Assembly: GCA_027032075.1 (NCBI GenBank)
Contig: JALVOC010000098.1
Span: forward strand, 1 to 64,000
Direction of reading: 5' to 3'
Length of the DNA: 64,000 nucleotides
Source: Chromatiales bacterium
GTDB taxonomy: Bacteria > Pseudomonadota > Gammaproteobacteria > UBA6429 > Thiohalophilaceae
Positions 44,563 through 53,481 of the stretch are shown one piece after another (within the stretch, counting starts at the first letter, position 1; every line of letters starts with the position of its first letter). The notes under the pieces were generated by a model, which searched no databases, was not told the origin of the DNA, and saw nothing but the letters and a program-made list of their open reading frames with translations. The translations under genes were made by a program, and so were the position numbers.

Positions 44563-45814
44563 GATGGCCGGTGTAGTAGGTTCCGCTTTGTGCTTTCTTT
44601 TTCTGTAAATCCGCATTGAGTTCGATAATGCCTTTCACATTCCGCATGAAGTAATAGGAAGTGGTGAAGGTCACGGTGTTGATATCGATGCCCTCATAGA
44701 TGGTATCGGTGTTTTTCAGATCCCGTGCGTCGGCATAGTTGTACAACAGCGAGTAGGTCCAGTGCGGATCATGCACGTAGTCGATGCCGGCAAACCCGCC
44801 AAACCATTTGTATTGCTGGTTGCTGTTGAGAAAATTATCCCACTGGTTCCAGATGGCCTGGGCGAACCACCAGGTTTTCTCCCCCAGTTTGCCGGAGAGA
44901 TCCACGCCGTAGGCCTTTTTCGGTGTATCGCGTTCTCCGGCAGTGGTACCGGCCGCGCCAGTGGCGTTTTTCTGCGTGCCGGAATAACCAAAGAGGCCGA
45001 GCGAAACCGGTCCCAGTGAGGATCCCACACGGCCGAAGACGGATTTACCGTTATTGTTGTCGAACAGGTGATCGGGTCGTTTGTAGCCGGGGCTGTTGAT
45101 GCTGGCATTGTCTTCGATGCCGTTGCCGTTGACCCACCCCAGCGCCAGATCGACCGGCCCAAGATCGTAGTTGAATACCAGGCCGCGGTCATAGGTCAGT
45201 TTCGCCATGCGATACACCATGAAGTCCTGGAAGGTAAGGCGGATTTCCCGCGGGAACATCAGATCAGAGATCTGGAACTGCCCCAGCATCATGCTGACCC
45301 CCGTGCCAAACAGATCGTCATGGGAAAACCAGGCGTCCTCGATGATGGTTTCGCCGTTGCCCCCCTTCTCGGCAAAGATGCCATAGAAGTAGTAACTGAT
45401 ATGATCGGAGAGCGGTGCGCTGGAGAGCAGCTTGATCAGATAGGGTGCCTGGAAATCGGTATTGGCGCTGGTTTCCTTGCCGCTGCTGACGTCGACCGCC
45501 TTCGCCTCGCGGCTCTGCACGTAAGCCTGGGTGCGAAGCGCCAGCGGTACGCTCCTGGGCAGGACAAGCATCTCGTCACCGGTGGGAACGCTGTTTTCCT
45601 TCCAGTTGGGCAGGCGGTAGTTGGATTTCACGAACATCTCGCCGAATTCATTGAGGCGCGGAAAGGCGGCATGACAGGCAGCGCAGGAGATATTGTATTT
45701 GCGGGCGAAAACCGGCATGGTGTTCCCGCGTGATGGCAACAGGGCCAGAAGGGTGGTCAGGATCAGGCCGCCAAGCAGCCAGCGGATCGGGGTTGAATTT
45801 CGCCTGATGTTCAT
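44516..45814 (-). CDS. Fused monohaem cytochrome c - outer-membrane porin (Cyc2-like)
   Basis: 432 residues from the ATG at 45814 with an AGGAG ribosome site. After a signal peptide there is one haem c site, CAACH at 44-48 (FARKYNISCAACHAAFPRLN), followed directly by about 370 residues with the alternating aromatic and hydrophobic pattern of a porin barrel, ending in Phe (LLGFDAAF). This one-haem-plus-barrel layout is that of Cyc2-type proteins that carry electrons across the outer membrane, for example from Fe(II). The haem segment is not identical to true iron-oxidising Cyc2, so the donor is uncertain. The C-terminal codons abut the truncated lipoprotein copy. Confidence 0.82.
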   Translation of the reverse strand: MNIRRNSTPIRWLLGGLILTTLLALLPSRGNTMPVFARKYNISCAACHAAFPRLNEFGEMFVKSNYRLPNWKENSVPTGDEMLVLPRSVPLALRTQAYVQSREAKAVDVSSGKETSANTDFQAPYLIKLLSSAPLSDHISYYFYGIFAEKGGNGETIIEDAWFSHDDLFGTGVSMMLGQFQISDLMFPREIRLTFQDFMVYRMAKLTYDRGLVFNYDLGPVDLALGWVNGNGIEDNASINSPGYKRPDHLFDNNNGKSVFGRVGSSLGPVSLGLFGYSGTQKNATGAAGTTAGERDTPKKAYGVDLSGKLGEKTWWFAQAIWNQWDNFLNSNQQYKWFGGFAGIDYVHDPHWTYSLLYNYADARDLKNTDTIYEGIDINTVTFTTSYYFMRNVKGIIELNADLQKKKAQSGTYYTGHLSSENYALLGFDAAF

Positions 45815-46051
45815 ATTTTGTCTCCTTGTGTGGCAAATCATAGCCTATAACTGATCTGGATACATTTTCTTGATAGTAAGCCTGGCAGGGCTGGCTTAAA
45901 CTATGCTGAATTTTCCGCCGGGTTCCTTGATTTTTTTGCCCGGCGGTAAAGGGGGTGTGAAGGTGGTGGCTGCCGCCGTTTTCGCGCCTCTCATGCGAGA
46001 GCCGACTTAACTGAAGCTGAATAAATGTAGTAAAGGGAAGGAAGTCATATC

Positions 46052-46564
46052 ATGTCCCAATTGTTGTTGATGCGTCATGCCAAGTCAGACCGCAAGAGTC
46101 AGGTTGGCAGTGACATTGAGCGGCCGTTGAACAAACGTGGCCAGAGAGATGCGCCCCGCATGGGGCAGTGGTTGAAAGCGCTGGGGCTGGTGCCCGATGT
46201 CATCCTCAGTTCACCGGCGGTGCGGGCACGCCAGACGGCCGATGCGGTGGCAAAAGCACTGGGTTTCGATACCGCGCAAATCGGCTATTCCGATGCACTC
46301 TATCTGGCTGATCGGCAAACCCTGCTGTCCCAACTGGCCGGGATGAGCGGCACCGGCAGCCGTGTACTGTTGGTGGCGCATAATCCGGGAATGGATGATC
46401 TGGTCAACTGGCTGGCGAGTGAGCCGCCGCCGTTGGCGGAAAACGGCAAGTTGATGACCACCGCTGCCGTGGCTTTGTTTGAATTGCCGGGTGAAGGGTT
46501 TCAGGCAAAAAAAGGCCAGGGGCTTTTGCAGCAGTTGATGCGGCCGCGTGATTTGCCGGAGTGA
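46052..46564 (+). CDS. sixA: SixA-type phosphohistidine phosphatase
   Basis: 170 residues with a GGGAAGGAAG ribosome site. Histidine phosphatase (phosphoglycerate-mutase-like) fold: catalytic RHAKSD at 8-13, RPLNKRGQRDAPRMGQWL, SSPAVRARQTAD and the second His in VLLVAHNPGMDDL. SixA removes phosphate from histidine-containing phosphotransfer domains. It lies 150 bases ahead of the sucA operon. The substrate is not known here. Confidence 0.9.
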   Translation: MSQLLLMRHAKSDRKSQVGSDIERPLNKRGQRDAPRMGQWLKALGLVPDVILSSPAVRARQTADAVAKALGFDTAQIGYSDALYLADRQTLLSQLAGMSGTGSRVLLVAHNPGMDDLVNWLASEPPPLAENGKLMTTAAVALFELPGEGFQAKKGQGLLQQLMRPRDLPE

Positions 46565-46715
46565 TCCGCGTGACGCGAGTCCGGGCCGGACTGTTCTGCG
46601 AAGGAGTTCGATTTCAGGTTCAACATAGACTATTAATTAGGGAGTGAGTTTCAAGAAAATCGCGGCCGCGACCGATAACCAGTAGTATTCATTCACGCAC
46701 ATACATCGGACACTG

Positions 46716-49562
46716 ATGGATCAGAAAGTCGAACACCTTTCTTTGCAGGACTACTGGCAGACTTCCGCTTTGTCAGGGGGCAATGCGGCCTACCTCGAGC
46801 AGCTTTACGACGCCTATCTGCAGAACCCCACTGCCGTCAGCGAGACGTGGCGGGATTTTTTCGATCAGCTGCCCCGCCGGCCTGCGGCTGAGGCGGAGGC
46901 GGAGGTTTCCCACACTGCAATCCGTCAGGCGTTGCGTGAGCAGATCAGGCGGGCAGCCGCGCCCCTGGCCACATCCCTCGAGGCGCAGGATCACGACGCC
47001 AAACAGGTGCGGGTGCTGCAACTGATCAATGCCTACCGTTTCAGGGGACACCAGCGCGCCAACATCAATCCCCTCTCGCAGGAAGAAAAGCCTGAACTCA
47101 AGGAGTTGACGCTGCAGCACCACCAGCTCAGCGAGGCCGACTTCGATACCGTTTTCAATACCGGCTCCCTCGTCGGCCCGGAGACCGCCACCCTGCGGGA
47201 GATCCTGCGTATCCTGCAAGCCACTTACTGCGGCACCATCGGTGCCGAGTACATGCACATCAGTCATACCGAGGAGAAACGCTGGATCCAGAATTATCTG
47301 GAGAGCGGCCAGGGCAGACCCCGTTTTTCCGCAGCGACCAAAAAGGCGGCGCTCAAACAGTTAATGATTGCCGAGCAGTTCGAGAAATACCTGCACAACC
47401 GCTATGTCGGGCAGAAACGTTTTTCCCTCGAAGGCGGGGAGAGCCTGATCCCGCTGCTGAAGGAATTGATCCAGCGCGGGGGTGAAAAACATGCGGTAAA
47501 GGAAATGGCCATCGGCATGAGCCATCGCGGCCGCCTCAATGTGCTGGTGAACATCATGGGCAAGACACCGGCAGAACTGTTCACGGAGTTCGAAGGCAAG
47601 CAGGACAACTATATCGGTACCGGTGATGTGAAGTACCACATGGGTTTCTCCTCCAACCTCACTACCGGAGGCGAACCGGTGCATGTCATCGTCGCCTTCA
47701 ATCCATCCCATTTGGAGATTGTCGGTCCGGTGGTGGAGGGCTCGGTCCGGGCGCGCCAGGATCGGCGCAAGGACAGGGAGGGGCGGCAAGTGGTGCCGGT
47801 GCTGGTGCATGGTGACGCCTCTTTCGCCGGGCAGGGGGTGGTGATGGAAAATTTCAACATGTCCCAGTCCCGCGGTTTTTCCACCAAGGGCACCATCCAT
47901 ATCGTGATCAACAACCAGATCGGTTTTACCACCAGCAATCAGGAGGATGCCCGTTCCACCCTCTACTGCACCGATGTGGCGAAAATGGTGATGGCGCCGA
48001 TTTTTCATGTCAATGGGGATGATCCGGAAGCGGTCCTGCTGGTGACCCGCCTGGCCCTGGATTACCGTATGGCTTTTTCCAAGGATGTGGTGATCGATCT
48101 GGTCTGCTACCGTCGTCATGGCCACAGCGAGGCGGATGAGCCGATGGCAACCCAGCCGATGATGTACCAGCGCATCCGCCAGTTGTCGACCACCTTCGAG
48201 AAATACCGGGAAAAATGCCTGACGGAAGGGGTGATCCGCAATGAGGAAATCAAGCAGGCGATTCAGGTCTATCGCAAGGCGCTTGATAACGGCAGCAACG
48301 TCGTGGATGAATTCATTGCCTCGAATGAAGAGGACAATCCCTTCGTCAGCAACTGGCACCAGTATATCGGCCAGGCGTGTGATACCTCGGTGATCACGGC
48401 AGTCGACTATGAACCGCTGCGTGATCTGGCGAAACAGGCACACCAGCTTCCCGATGATTTCGAGTTACATCCGACAGTGGAAAAGATCCGCCTGGCGCGC
48501 CTGAAGATGGCCGAGGGGGATACGCCGCTCGACTGGGGGTTTGCCGAAACCCTCGCTTACGCCTCACTGATGCGGGATGGTTATTCGGTGCGCCTCTCAG
48601 GGCAGGACAGCGCACGCGGCACCTTCTTTCATCGGCATGCCGTGTGGCATAACCAGCGTGATGGCGTTGCCTATGTGCCGTTGCGGAATCTTTCCGGGGT
48701 GAAGGGCGAGTTTCTGGTGATCAACTCGCTGTTATCGGAAGAGGGAGTGTTGGCCTTTGAATACGGTTATTCCACTACCGAACCGCAGACGCTGACAATC
48801 TGGGAAGCGCAGTTCGGTGATTTTGCCAACAATGCACAGGTGGTCATCGATCAGTTCATCAGTGCCGGGGAGCAGAAGTGGAACCGCCTGTCCAGCCTGG
48901 TGCTGTTACTGCCTCACGGTTTCGAAGGCCAGGGGCCGGAACACTCTTCCGCCCGTCTGGAGCGTTATCTGCAATTGTGCGCGCAGCAGAATATGCAGGT
49001 GTGTGTGCCCACCACGGCGGCACAGATCTTTCACCTGCTACGCCGCCAGATGCTGATGAGCTGCCGGCGCCCGCTGGTGGTGATGTCACCGAAAAGTCTG
49101 CTGCGTCACCATGCCGCGCAAAGCCGCATGGACGAGCTGACCGACGGTCATTTCCAGATGGTGATCCCCGAGGCGGATCCCTTGCAGGATGACGAGGTCA
49201 AGCGGGTCGTCCTTTGCAGCGGCAAGGTTTACTACGATCTGCTCGAGCAGCGCCGCCAGCAGCAGCGTGGTGATGTGGCGATCATCCGGATTGAACAGTT
49301 ATATCCGTTTCCCACCGCGTTGACTGCCGAACAGGTGCGGCGGTACCCCAATGCCGGAACGTTTATCTGGTGCCAGGAAGAACCCATGAACCAGGGGGCC
49401 TGGTATTCGAGCCAGCATCACATGCGTGATGCCATTGGACGGCAAAACTATCTCGAATATGCCGGCCGGCCTTCGCTGGCGGCGCCGGCGGTGGGTTATA
49501 TGGCCCTGCATATCAAACAACAAAAAGAGCTGGTGCAGGCGGCATTGGGAGCGCCGGCATGA
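46716..49562 (+). CDS. sucA: 2-oxoglutarate dehydrogenase E1 component
   Basis: Thiamine-diphosphate enzyme that decarboxylates 2-oxoglutarate in the TCA cycle. 948 residues with the OGDH N-terminal segment ([20 protein letters not shown]), [39 protein letters not shown] and the ThDP motif [19 protein letters not shown]. Start [10 protein letters not shown]. First gene of sucA-sucB-lpd. A complete complex implies a full oxidative TCA cycle, notable in a possible autotroph, where it is often lost. Confidence 0.98.
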   Translation: MDQKVEHLSLQDYWQTSALSGGNAAYLEQLYDAYLQNPTAVSETWRDFFDQLPRRPAAEAEAEVSHTAIRQALREQIRRAAAPLATSLEAQDHDAKQVRVLQLINAYRFRGHQRANINPLSQEEKPELKELTLQHHQLSEADFDTVFNTGSLVGPETATLREILRILQATYCGTIGAEYMHISHTEEKRWIQNYLESGQGRPRFSAATKKAALKQLMIAEQFEKYLHNRYVGQKRFSLEGGESLIPLLKELIQRGGEKHAVKEMAIGMSHRGRLNVLVNIMGKTPAELFTEFEGKQDNYIGTGDVKYHMGFSSNLTTGGEPVHVIVAFNPSHLEIVGPVVEGSVRARQDRRKDREGRQVVPVLVHGDASFAGQGVVMENFNMSQSRGFSTKGTIHIVINNQIGFTTSNQEDARSTLYCTDVAKMVMAPIFHVNGDDPEAVLLVTRLALDYRMAFSKDVVIDLVCYRRHGHSEADEPMATQPMMYQRIRQLSTTFEKYREKCLTEGVIRNEEIKQAIQVYRKALDNGSNVVDEFIASNEEDNPFVSNWHQYIGQACDTSVITAVDYEPLRDLAKQAHQLPDDFELHPTVEKIRLARLKMAEGDTPLDWGFAETLAYASLMRDGYSVRLSGQDSARGTFFHRHAVWHNQRDGVAYVPLRNLSGVKGEFLVINSLLSEEGVLAFEYGYSTTEPQTLTIWEAQFGDFANNAQVVIDQFISAGEQKWNRLSSLVLLLPHGFEGQGPEHSSARLERYLQLCAQQNMQVCVPTTAAQIFHLLRRQMLMSCRRPLVVMSPKSLLRHHAAQSRMDELTDGHFQMVIPEADPLQDDEVKRVVLCSGKVYYDLLEQRRQQQRGDVAIIRIEQLYPFPTALTAEQVRRYPNAGTFIWCQEEPMNQGAWYSSQHHMRDAIGRQNYLEYAGRPSLAAPAVGYMALHIKQQKELVQAALGAPA

Positions 49563-49593
49563 ATGCGGTGATAACAAGCAAAAGGAACAACCC

Positions 49594-50757
49594 ATGACAG
49601 AAATCAAGGTACCGGTGTTCCCCGAGTCGGTGACGGACGGCACGTTGGCAAAGTGGCACAAACAGCCGGGTGAGAGTGTGGCGCGCGACGACATCATTGC
49701 CGACATCGAAACAGACAAAGTGGTGTTCGAAGTGCCGAGCCAGAGTGCCGGGCGGCTCACCGAGCAGTTGGTGGAAGAGGGTGCCACCGTGCAGTCGGGA
49801 CAGGTGATCGCCCGCATGGAGGAGGGTGAGGAGGAGACGGCCAAAACCGCCCCGGAAGCTGCCGCGGCGGAAACGGCGCCGGTGGTGATGCCCGCCGCGG
49901 AAAAGCTGATGAAGGAGCACGGCCTGGAGGCCTCCGAAATTACCGGCAGCGGCAAGGGTGGCCGCATTCTCAAGCAGGATGTGCAGCAGGTCATCGATGC
50001 CCGCCGCGAAAGCGCCCCGGCGCAACCTTTAGCGGAGGCGAAAAGCGGCGAGCAGCAGCGGCCGCAAAAACGGGTCGCGATGACGCGTCTGCGCGCCCGC
50101 ATCGCGGAACGCCTGCTGGAGGCTCAGCATAATGCCGCAATTCTGACCACCTTCAACGAGGTCGACATGCAGGCGGTGATGCAGCTGCGGAGCGAATACC
50201 GCGAGCAGTTTGAAAAACAGCACGGCGTGCGCCTGGGGTTCATGTCGTTTTTCGTCAAGGCGGCGGTCGAGGCCCTGAAACGGTTTCCGGAAGTCAATGC
50301 CTCCATCGAGGGGAACGAGGTGGTGTATCACGGCTTTTTCGATATCGGTATCGCAGTCGGATCACCGCGTGGCCTGGTTGTGCCGATCCTGCGTGATGCC
50401 GATCAGCTGGGGATGGCGCAGATCGAATCACAAATCAACCGGCTTGCAGAAAAGGCGAAGCAAGGCACGCTTGCGCTGGAGGAGATCACCGGCGGTACCT
50501 TCAGCATCACCAATGGTGGTGTATTCGGTTCGCTGATGTCCACACCGATCCTCAATCCGCCACAAAGCGGCATCCTTGGCATGCACAAGATCGAAAAACG
50601 GCCGGTGGTGGTGGATGACGAAATCGTCATCCGGCCAATGATGTACCTGGCGTTTTCCTATGATCACCGCCTCATCGATGGCCGGGTTGCGGTGCAGTTT
50701 CTGGTGGCCATCAAGGAAATGATCGAAGAACCAGCGAGAATATTGCTGGAAGTGTGA
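49594..50757 (+). CDS. sucB: Dihydrolipoyllysine succinyltransferase (E2)
   Basis: Core of the 2-oxoglutarate dehydrogenase complex, 387 residues from the ATG at 49594 ([20 protein letters not shown]). One lipoyl domain with Lys in [11 protein letters not shown], a peripheral subunit-binding domain ([20 protein letters not shown]) and the catalytic domain ending in the His/Asp pair of [16 protein letters not shown]. 31 bases after sucA and 34 before lpd. It is slightly short because the linkers are small. Confidence 0.97.
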   Translation: MTEIKVPVFPESVTDGTLAKWHKQPGESVARDDIIADIETDKVVFEVPSQSAGRLTEQLVEEGATVQSGQVIARMEEGEEETAKTAPEAAAAETAPVVMPAAEKLMKEHGLEASEITGSGKGGRILKQDVQQVIDARRESAPAQPLAEAKSGEQQRPQKRVAMTRLRARIAERLLEAQHNAAILTTFNEVDMQAVMQLRSEYREQFEKQHGVRLGFMSFFVKAAVEALKRFPEVNASIEGNEVVYHGFFDIGIAVGSPRGLVVPILRDADQLGMAQIESQINRLAEKAKQGTLALEEITGGTFSITNGGVFGSLMSTPILNPPQSGILGMHKIEKRPVVVDDEIVIRPMMYLAFSYDHRLIDGRVAVQFLVAIKEMIEEPARILLEV

Positions 50758-50791
50758 TTCCAGCCTGGCTTACGGGGTGCAAAAAGGGCAA

Positions 50792-52216
50792 ATGGAACAA
50801 TTTGATGTGGTGGTAATCGGTGCCGGACCGGCCGGCTATGTGGCGGCCATCCGTTGTGCCCAACTGGGGTTGCGGACGGCCTGTGTCGATCAATGGCTGG
50901 ACGCGGAGCAGCAGCCGCTGCTGGGGGGGACCTGCCTGAATGTCGGCTGTATTCCCTCCAAGGTCCTGCTTGAATCTTCCGAGCTGTTCGAAAAAGTGCA
51001 ACACACATTTCCGCAGCACGGCATCACCTTTGACAGCGTGATGCTGGATCTGCCGCAGATGATGCAGCGCAAGGAGAAGGTGGTGGCCAGTCTTACCGGC
51101 GGGGTGGCGGCACTGTTCAAGGCCAACGGGATTACGCTCTTCAGCGGGCAGGGCCGCCTGCTGGCGAACAAACAGGTGGCGGTAATGCCGCAGGAAGGGG
51201 AGGAGCAGCTGATTGCCGCGCAGCATATCATCCTCGCCCCCGGTTCCCGGCCGCGCGCGCTGGGGATCCTGCCGTTCGACGGAGAGCGGGTTGTCGATTC
51301 AACGGCGGCCCTTTCCTTCGAGTCGGTGGTGGATTCGCTTGCGGTGATCGGTGCCGGCATCATCGGCCTGGAGCTGGGCAGTGTCTGGCGCCGGCTCGGC
51401 TCGCAGGTCACCTTGTTTGAAACGGCGGATGTGCTGCTGCCGGCGATCGACAGAAGCCTGGGCAAACAGGCGCAGAAAATTTTTCAACAGCAGGGGCTGA
51501 ACTTCCGCTTTGCCAGCCATGTCACGGCCTGCAAGGTGAAAAAAGACGGCGTGAAACTGCACTACAGCAACCATGAGGGTGAGCAGAGCGAGCATTTTGA
51601 CAGGATCCTGGTGGCGGTGGGGCGTGTTCCCAACACGGAGGCGATTGCAGATGCGGCTTGCGGTCTGCAACTCGACAAATGGGGGCGTATCGAGGTGGAT
51701 GATCAGTGCCGTACCACTTTGCCCGGCGTGTATGCCATCGGTGACGCGGTCCGCGGCCCGATGCTGGCGCATAAGGGATCGGAGGAAGGGATGATGGTGG
51801 CGGCGCTGATTGCCGGCCAGTATGCCAGGGTGAACTATGAAGCCATTCCCTTCGTTGTCTATACCCAACCCGAACTGGCCTGGTGCGGTAAAACCGAAGA
51901 GGAGTTGAAACAGGAAGGTGCTTCGTACCGTGTTGGCACGTTTTCCTTTGCCGCCAACGGTCGGGCACGTGCCATTGGCGAAACCGCGGGCATGATCAAA
52001 GTGTTGTCCGATGCGGTCACCGATCGCGTGCTCGGCATCCACATGCTGGGCCCGCAGGTTTCCGAACTCATCGGCCAAGCCGTGCTGGCAATGGAGTTTG
52101 GCGCCAGCAGCGAGGATCTGGCGATGACGGTTTTTGCACACCCCTCCCTCTCGGAAGTCCTGCATGAAGCGGCGCTGGATGTGGATCGCCGCGCCATTCA
52201 TAAACTCAGAAGCTGA
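50792..52216 (+). CDS. lpdA: Dihydrolipoyl dehydrogenase (E3)
   Basis: Flavoprotein that reoxidises lipoyl groups. 474 residues from the ATG at 50792 (MEQFDVVVIGAGPAGYVAAI). Redox disulphide GGTCLNVGCIPSKVLLE, NAD site VIGAGIIGLELGSVW, FAD site GVYAIGDAVRGPMLAHKG, and the C-terminal HPSLSEVLHEAALD with the catalytic His. Last gene of sucA-sucB-lpd, so it is dedicated to the 2-oxoglutarate complex. Confidence 0.97.
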   Translation: MEQFDVVVIGAGPAGYVAAIRCAQLGLRTACVDQWLDAEQQPLLGGTCLNVGCIPSKVLLESSELFEKVQHTFPQHGITFDSVMLDLPQMMQRKEKVVASLTGGVAALFKANGITLFSGQGRLLANKQVAVMPQEGEEQLIAAQHIILAPGSRPRALGILPFDGERVVDSTAALSFESVVDSLAVIGAGIIGLELGSVWRRLGSQVTLFETADVLLPAIDRSLGKQAQKIFQQQGLNFRFASHVTACKVKKDGVKLHYSNHEGEQSEHFDRILVAVGRVPNTEAIADAACGLQLDKWGRIEVDDQCRTTLPGVYAIGDAVRGPMLAHKGSEEGMMVAALIAGQYARVNYEAIPFVVYTQPELAWCGKTEEELKQEGASYRVGTFSFAANGRARAIGETAGMIKVLSDAVTDRVLGIHMLGPQVSELIGQAVLAMEFGASSEDLAMTVFAHPSLSEVLHEAALDVDRRAIHKLRS

Positions 52217-52461
52217 ATCATACGCCAGGCGTATCCATGCCGCGACGGCGCTGCCCGTTGTCGCGGGAAAAAACCTTATTTCTAAAGTTACTTTCCGGGC
52301 TGTCGATATAATCAGATAAAGGTTAACGTATCCGGCTTCGTGCCCGAAAAAAAGAATTTACAATTGTTAAACACGGCCTTGGGTACACTGTTTCGCGTTG
52401 TATACCGCTTCTTTATCGTTGTTACCGGGCAATTTACCGAGTGCAAGGCAGGCTGACAAAA

Positions 52462-53472
52462 ATGGCTGAAAAAAAGGTTACCCGCATTGTTTTCATACTG
52501 GCTTTGTTCAGTCTGGTCTACAGCCGGCTTGTTTGGGGTGTATCCGAAACAAAACCGGTCGAACAGTTCTTTTCTCCGTTTGACGTGCCTGCGCGGGTTG
52601 CGCCGGGATGGGAGCAGAAGCCGATCAGTTACCGTGCGAATGACAAGGGTGCGGATCTCGTGGTCTCCCTGGATCAACAGTTGTATCCGGCACTGAAAGC
52701 GCTGATTCAGCAATGGGCGAAGGCACATGCCCTGAAAGTGAAAGTCCATAGCGGCACCTGTGGCATCTCGGCGGGCTTGCTGGCGCACAAGCAGGCGGAT
52801 ATCGGGGGATATTGTTGTCCCCCGGGCAGAACGGACAGATTGCCCGGCCTGCAATTCCATACGGTGGGGATTTCACCACTGGCGTTGATCACGCACCCGG
52901 ACAATCCGGTGAACAATCTTAGCCTGCAGGAGGCAAAGCTGATCTTCCAGGGAGAGATTTACCATTGGACAGAGTTACCACGCAACAATGTTCCGGGCCT
53001 GAGCAAACGCCCGGTACAACCGGTGACGCGGCTGCATTGCAAGGCCCGTCCGGGCCACTGGCACTTGTTACTCAATGATGCCGACCAGTTCAGTCCGGAC
53101 ATCATCGATGTAGGCGCCATCCCGGACATGATCCGCAGCGTGGCGACAAACCGTTCGGCAATCGGTTACGAAACCGTCTGGCACATCAAAGACAATATGA
53201 AAAAAGGCAGGGTGAAAATACTGACAATCGATCATCTTGATCCTGCGGACACGAACGCACTGCTGGCGGGAAAATATCCGCTCTATCGTACTTTCAATAT
53301 CACCAGCTGGAACAGCAAGGCCGCATCCAATCCTCGGGCGAAGGAGCTGGTGCGTTATCTGCTGCAACAGGCTGACAAGTTGCCCCCTGACTTCGGCATG
53401 GTGTCCCATTCCAGATTAAAGGCGGCGGGCTGGCGTTTCCACGGGGATGAATTGATCGGAGCACCGGAATAA
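52462..53472 (+). CDS. PstS-like periplasmic binding protein paired with a GGDEF-EAL gene
   Basis: 336 residues from the ATG at 52462, with a signal peptide (ARIVF-type start MAEKKVTRIVFILALFSLVY). The fold resembles phosphate-type (PBP-like) solute-binding proteins: LYPALKALIQQWAKAH, then HSGTCGISAGLLAHKQADIG, and VGISPLALITHPDNPVNNLS which is a typical ligand-contact block. No transporter genes are adjacent. It is followed after nine bases by a membrane GGDEF-EAL gene, suggesting the binding protein signals to that enzyme's periplasmic part. The ligand is unknown. Confidence 0.8.
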   Translation: MAEKKVTRIVFILALFSLVYSRLVWGVSETKPVEQFFSPFDVPARVAPGWEQKPISYRANDKGADLVVSLDQQLYPALKALIQQWAKAHALKVKVHSGTCGISAGLLAHKQADIGGYCCPPGRTDRLPGLQFHTVGISPLALITHPDNPVNNLSLQEAKLIFQGEIYHWTELPRNNVPGLSKRPVQPVTRLHCKARPGHWHLLLNDADQFSPDIIDVGAIPDMIRSVATNRSAIGYETVWHIKDNMKKGRVKILTIDHLDPADTNALLAGKYPLYRTFNITSWNSKAASNPRAKELVRYLLQQADKLPPDFGMVSHSRLKAAGWRFHGDELIGAPE

Positions 53473-53481
53473 GCAGTCGTT

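Noticed and set aside
45915-45946. CCGCCGGG/CCCGGCGG hairpin with a T-rich loop upstream of the cytochrome-porin gene
   Set aside because: The Ts are in the loop and not after the stem, and it is not placed at the end of a gene; no function can be supported.
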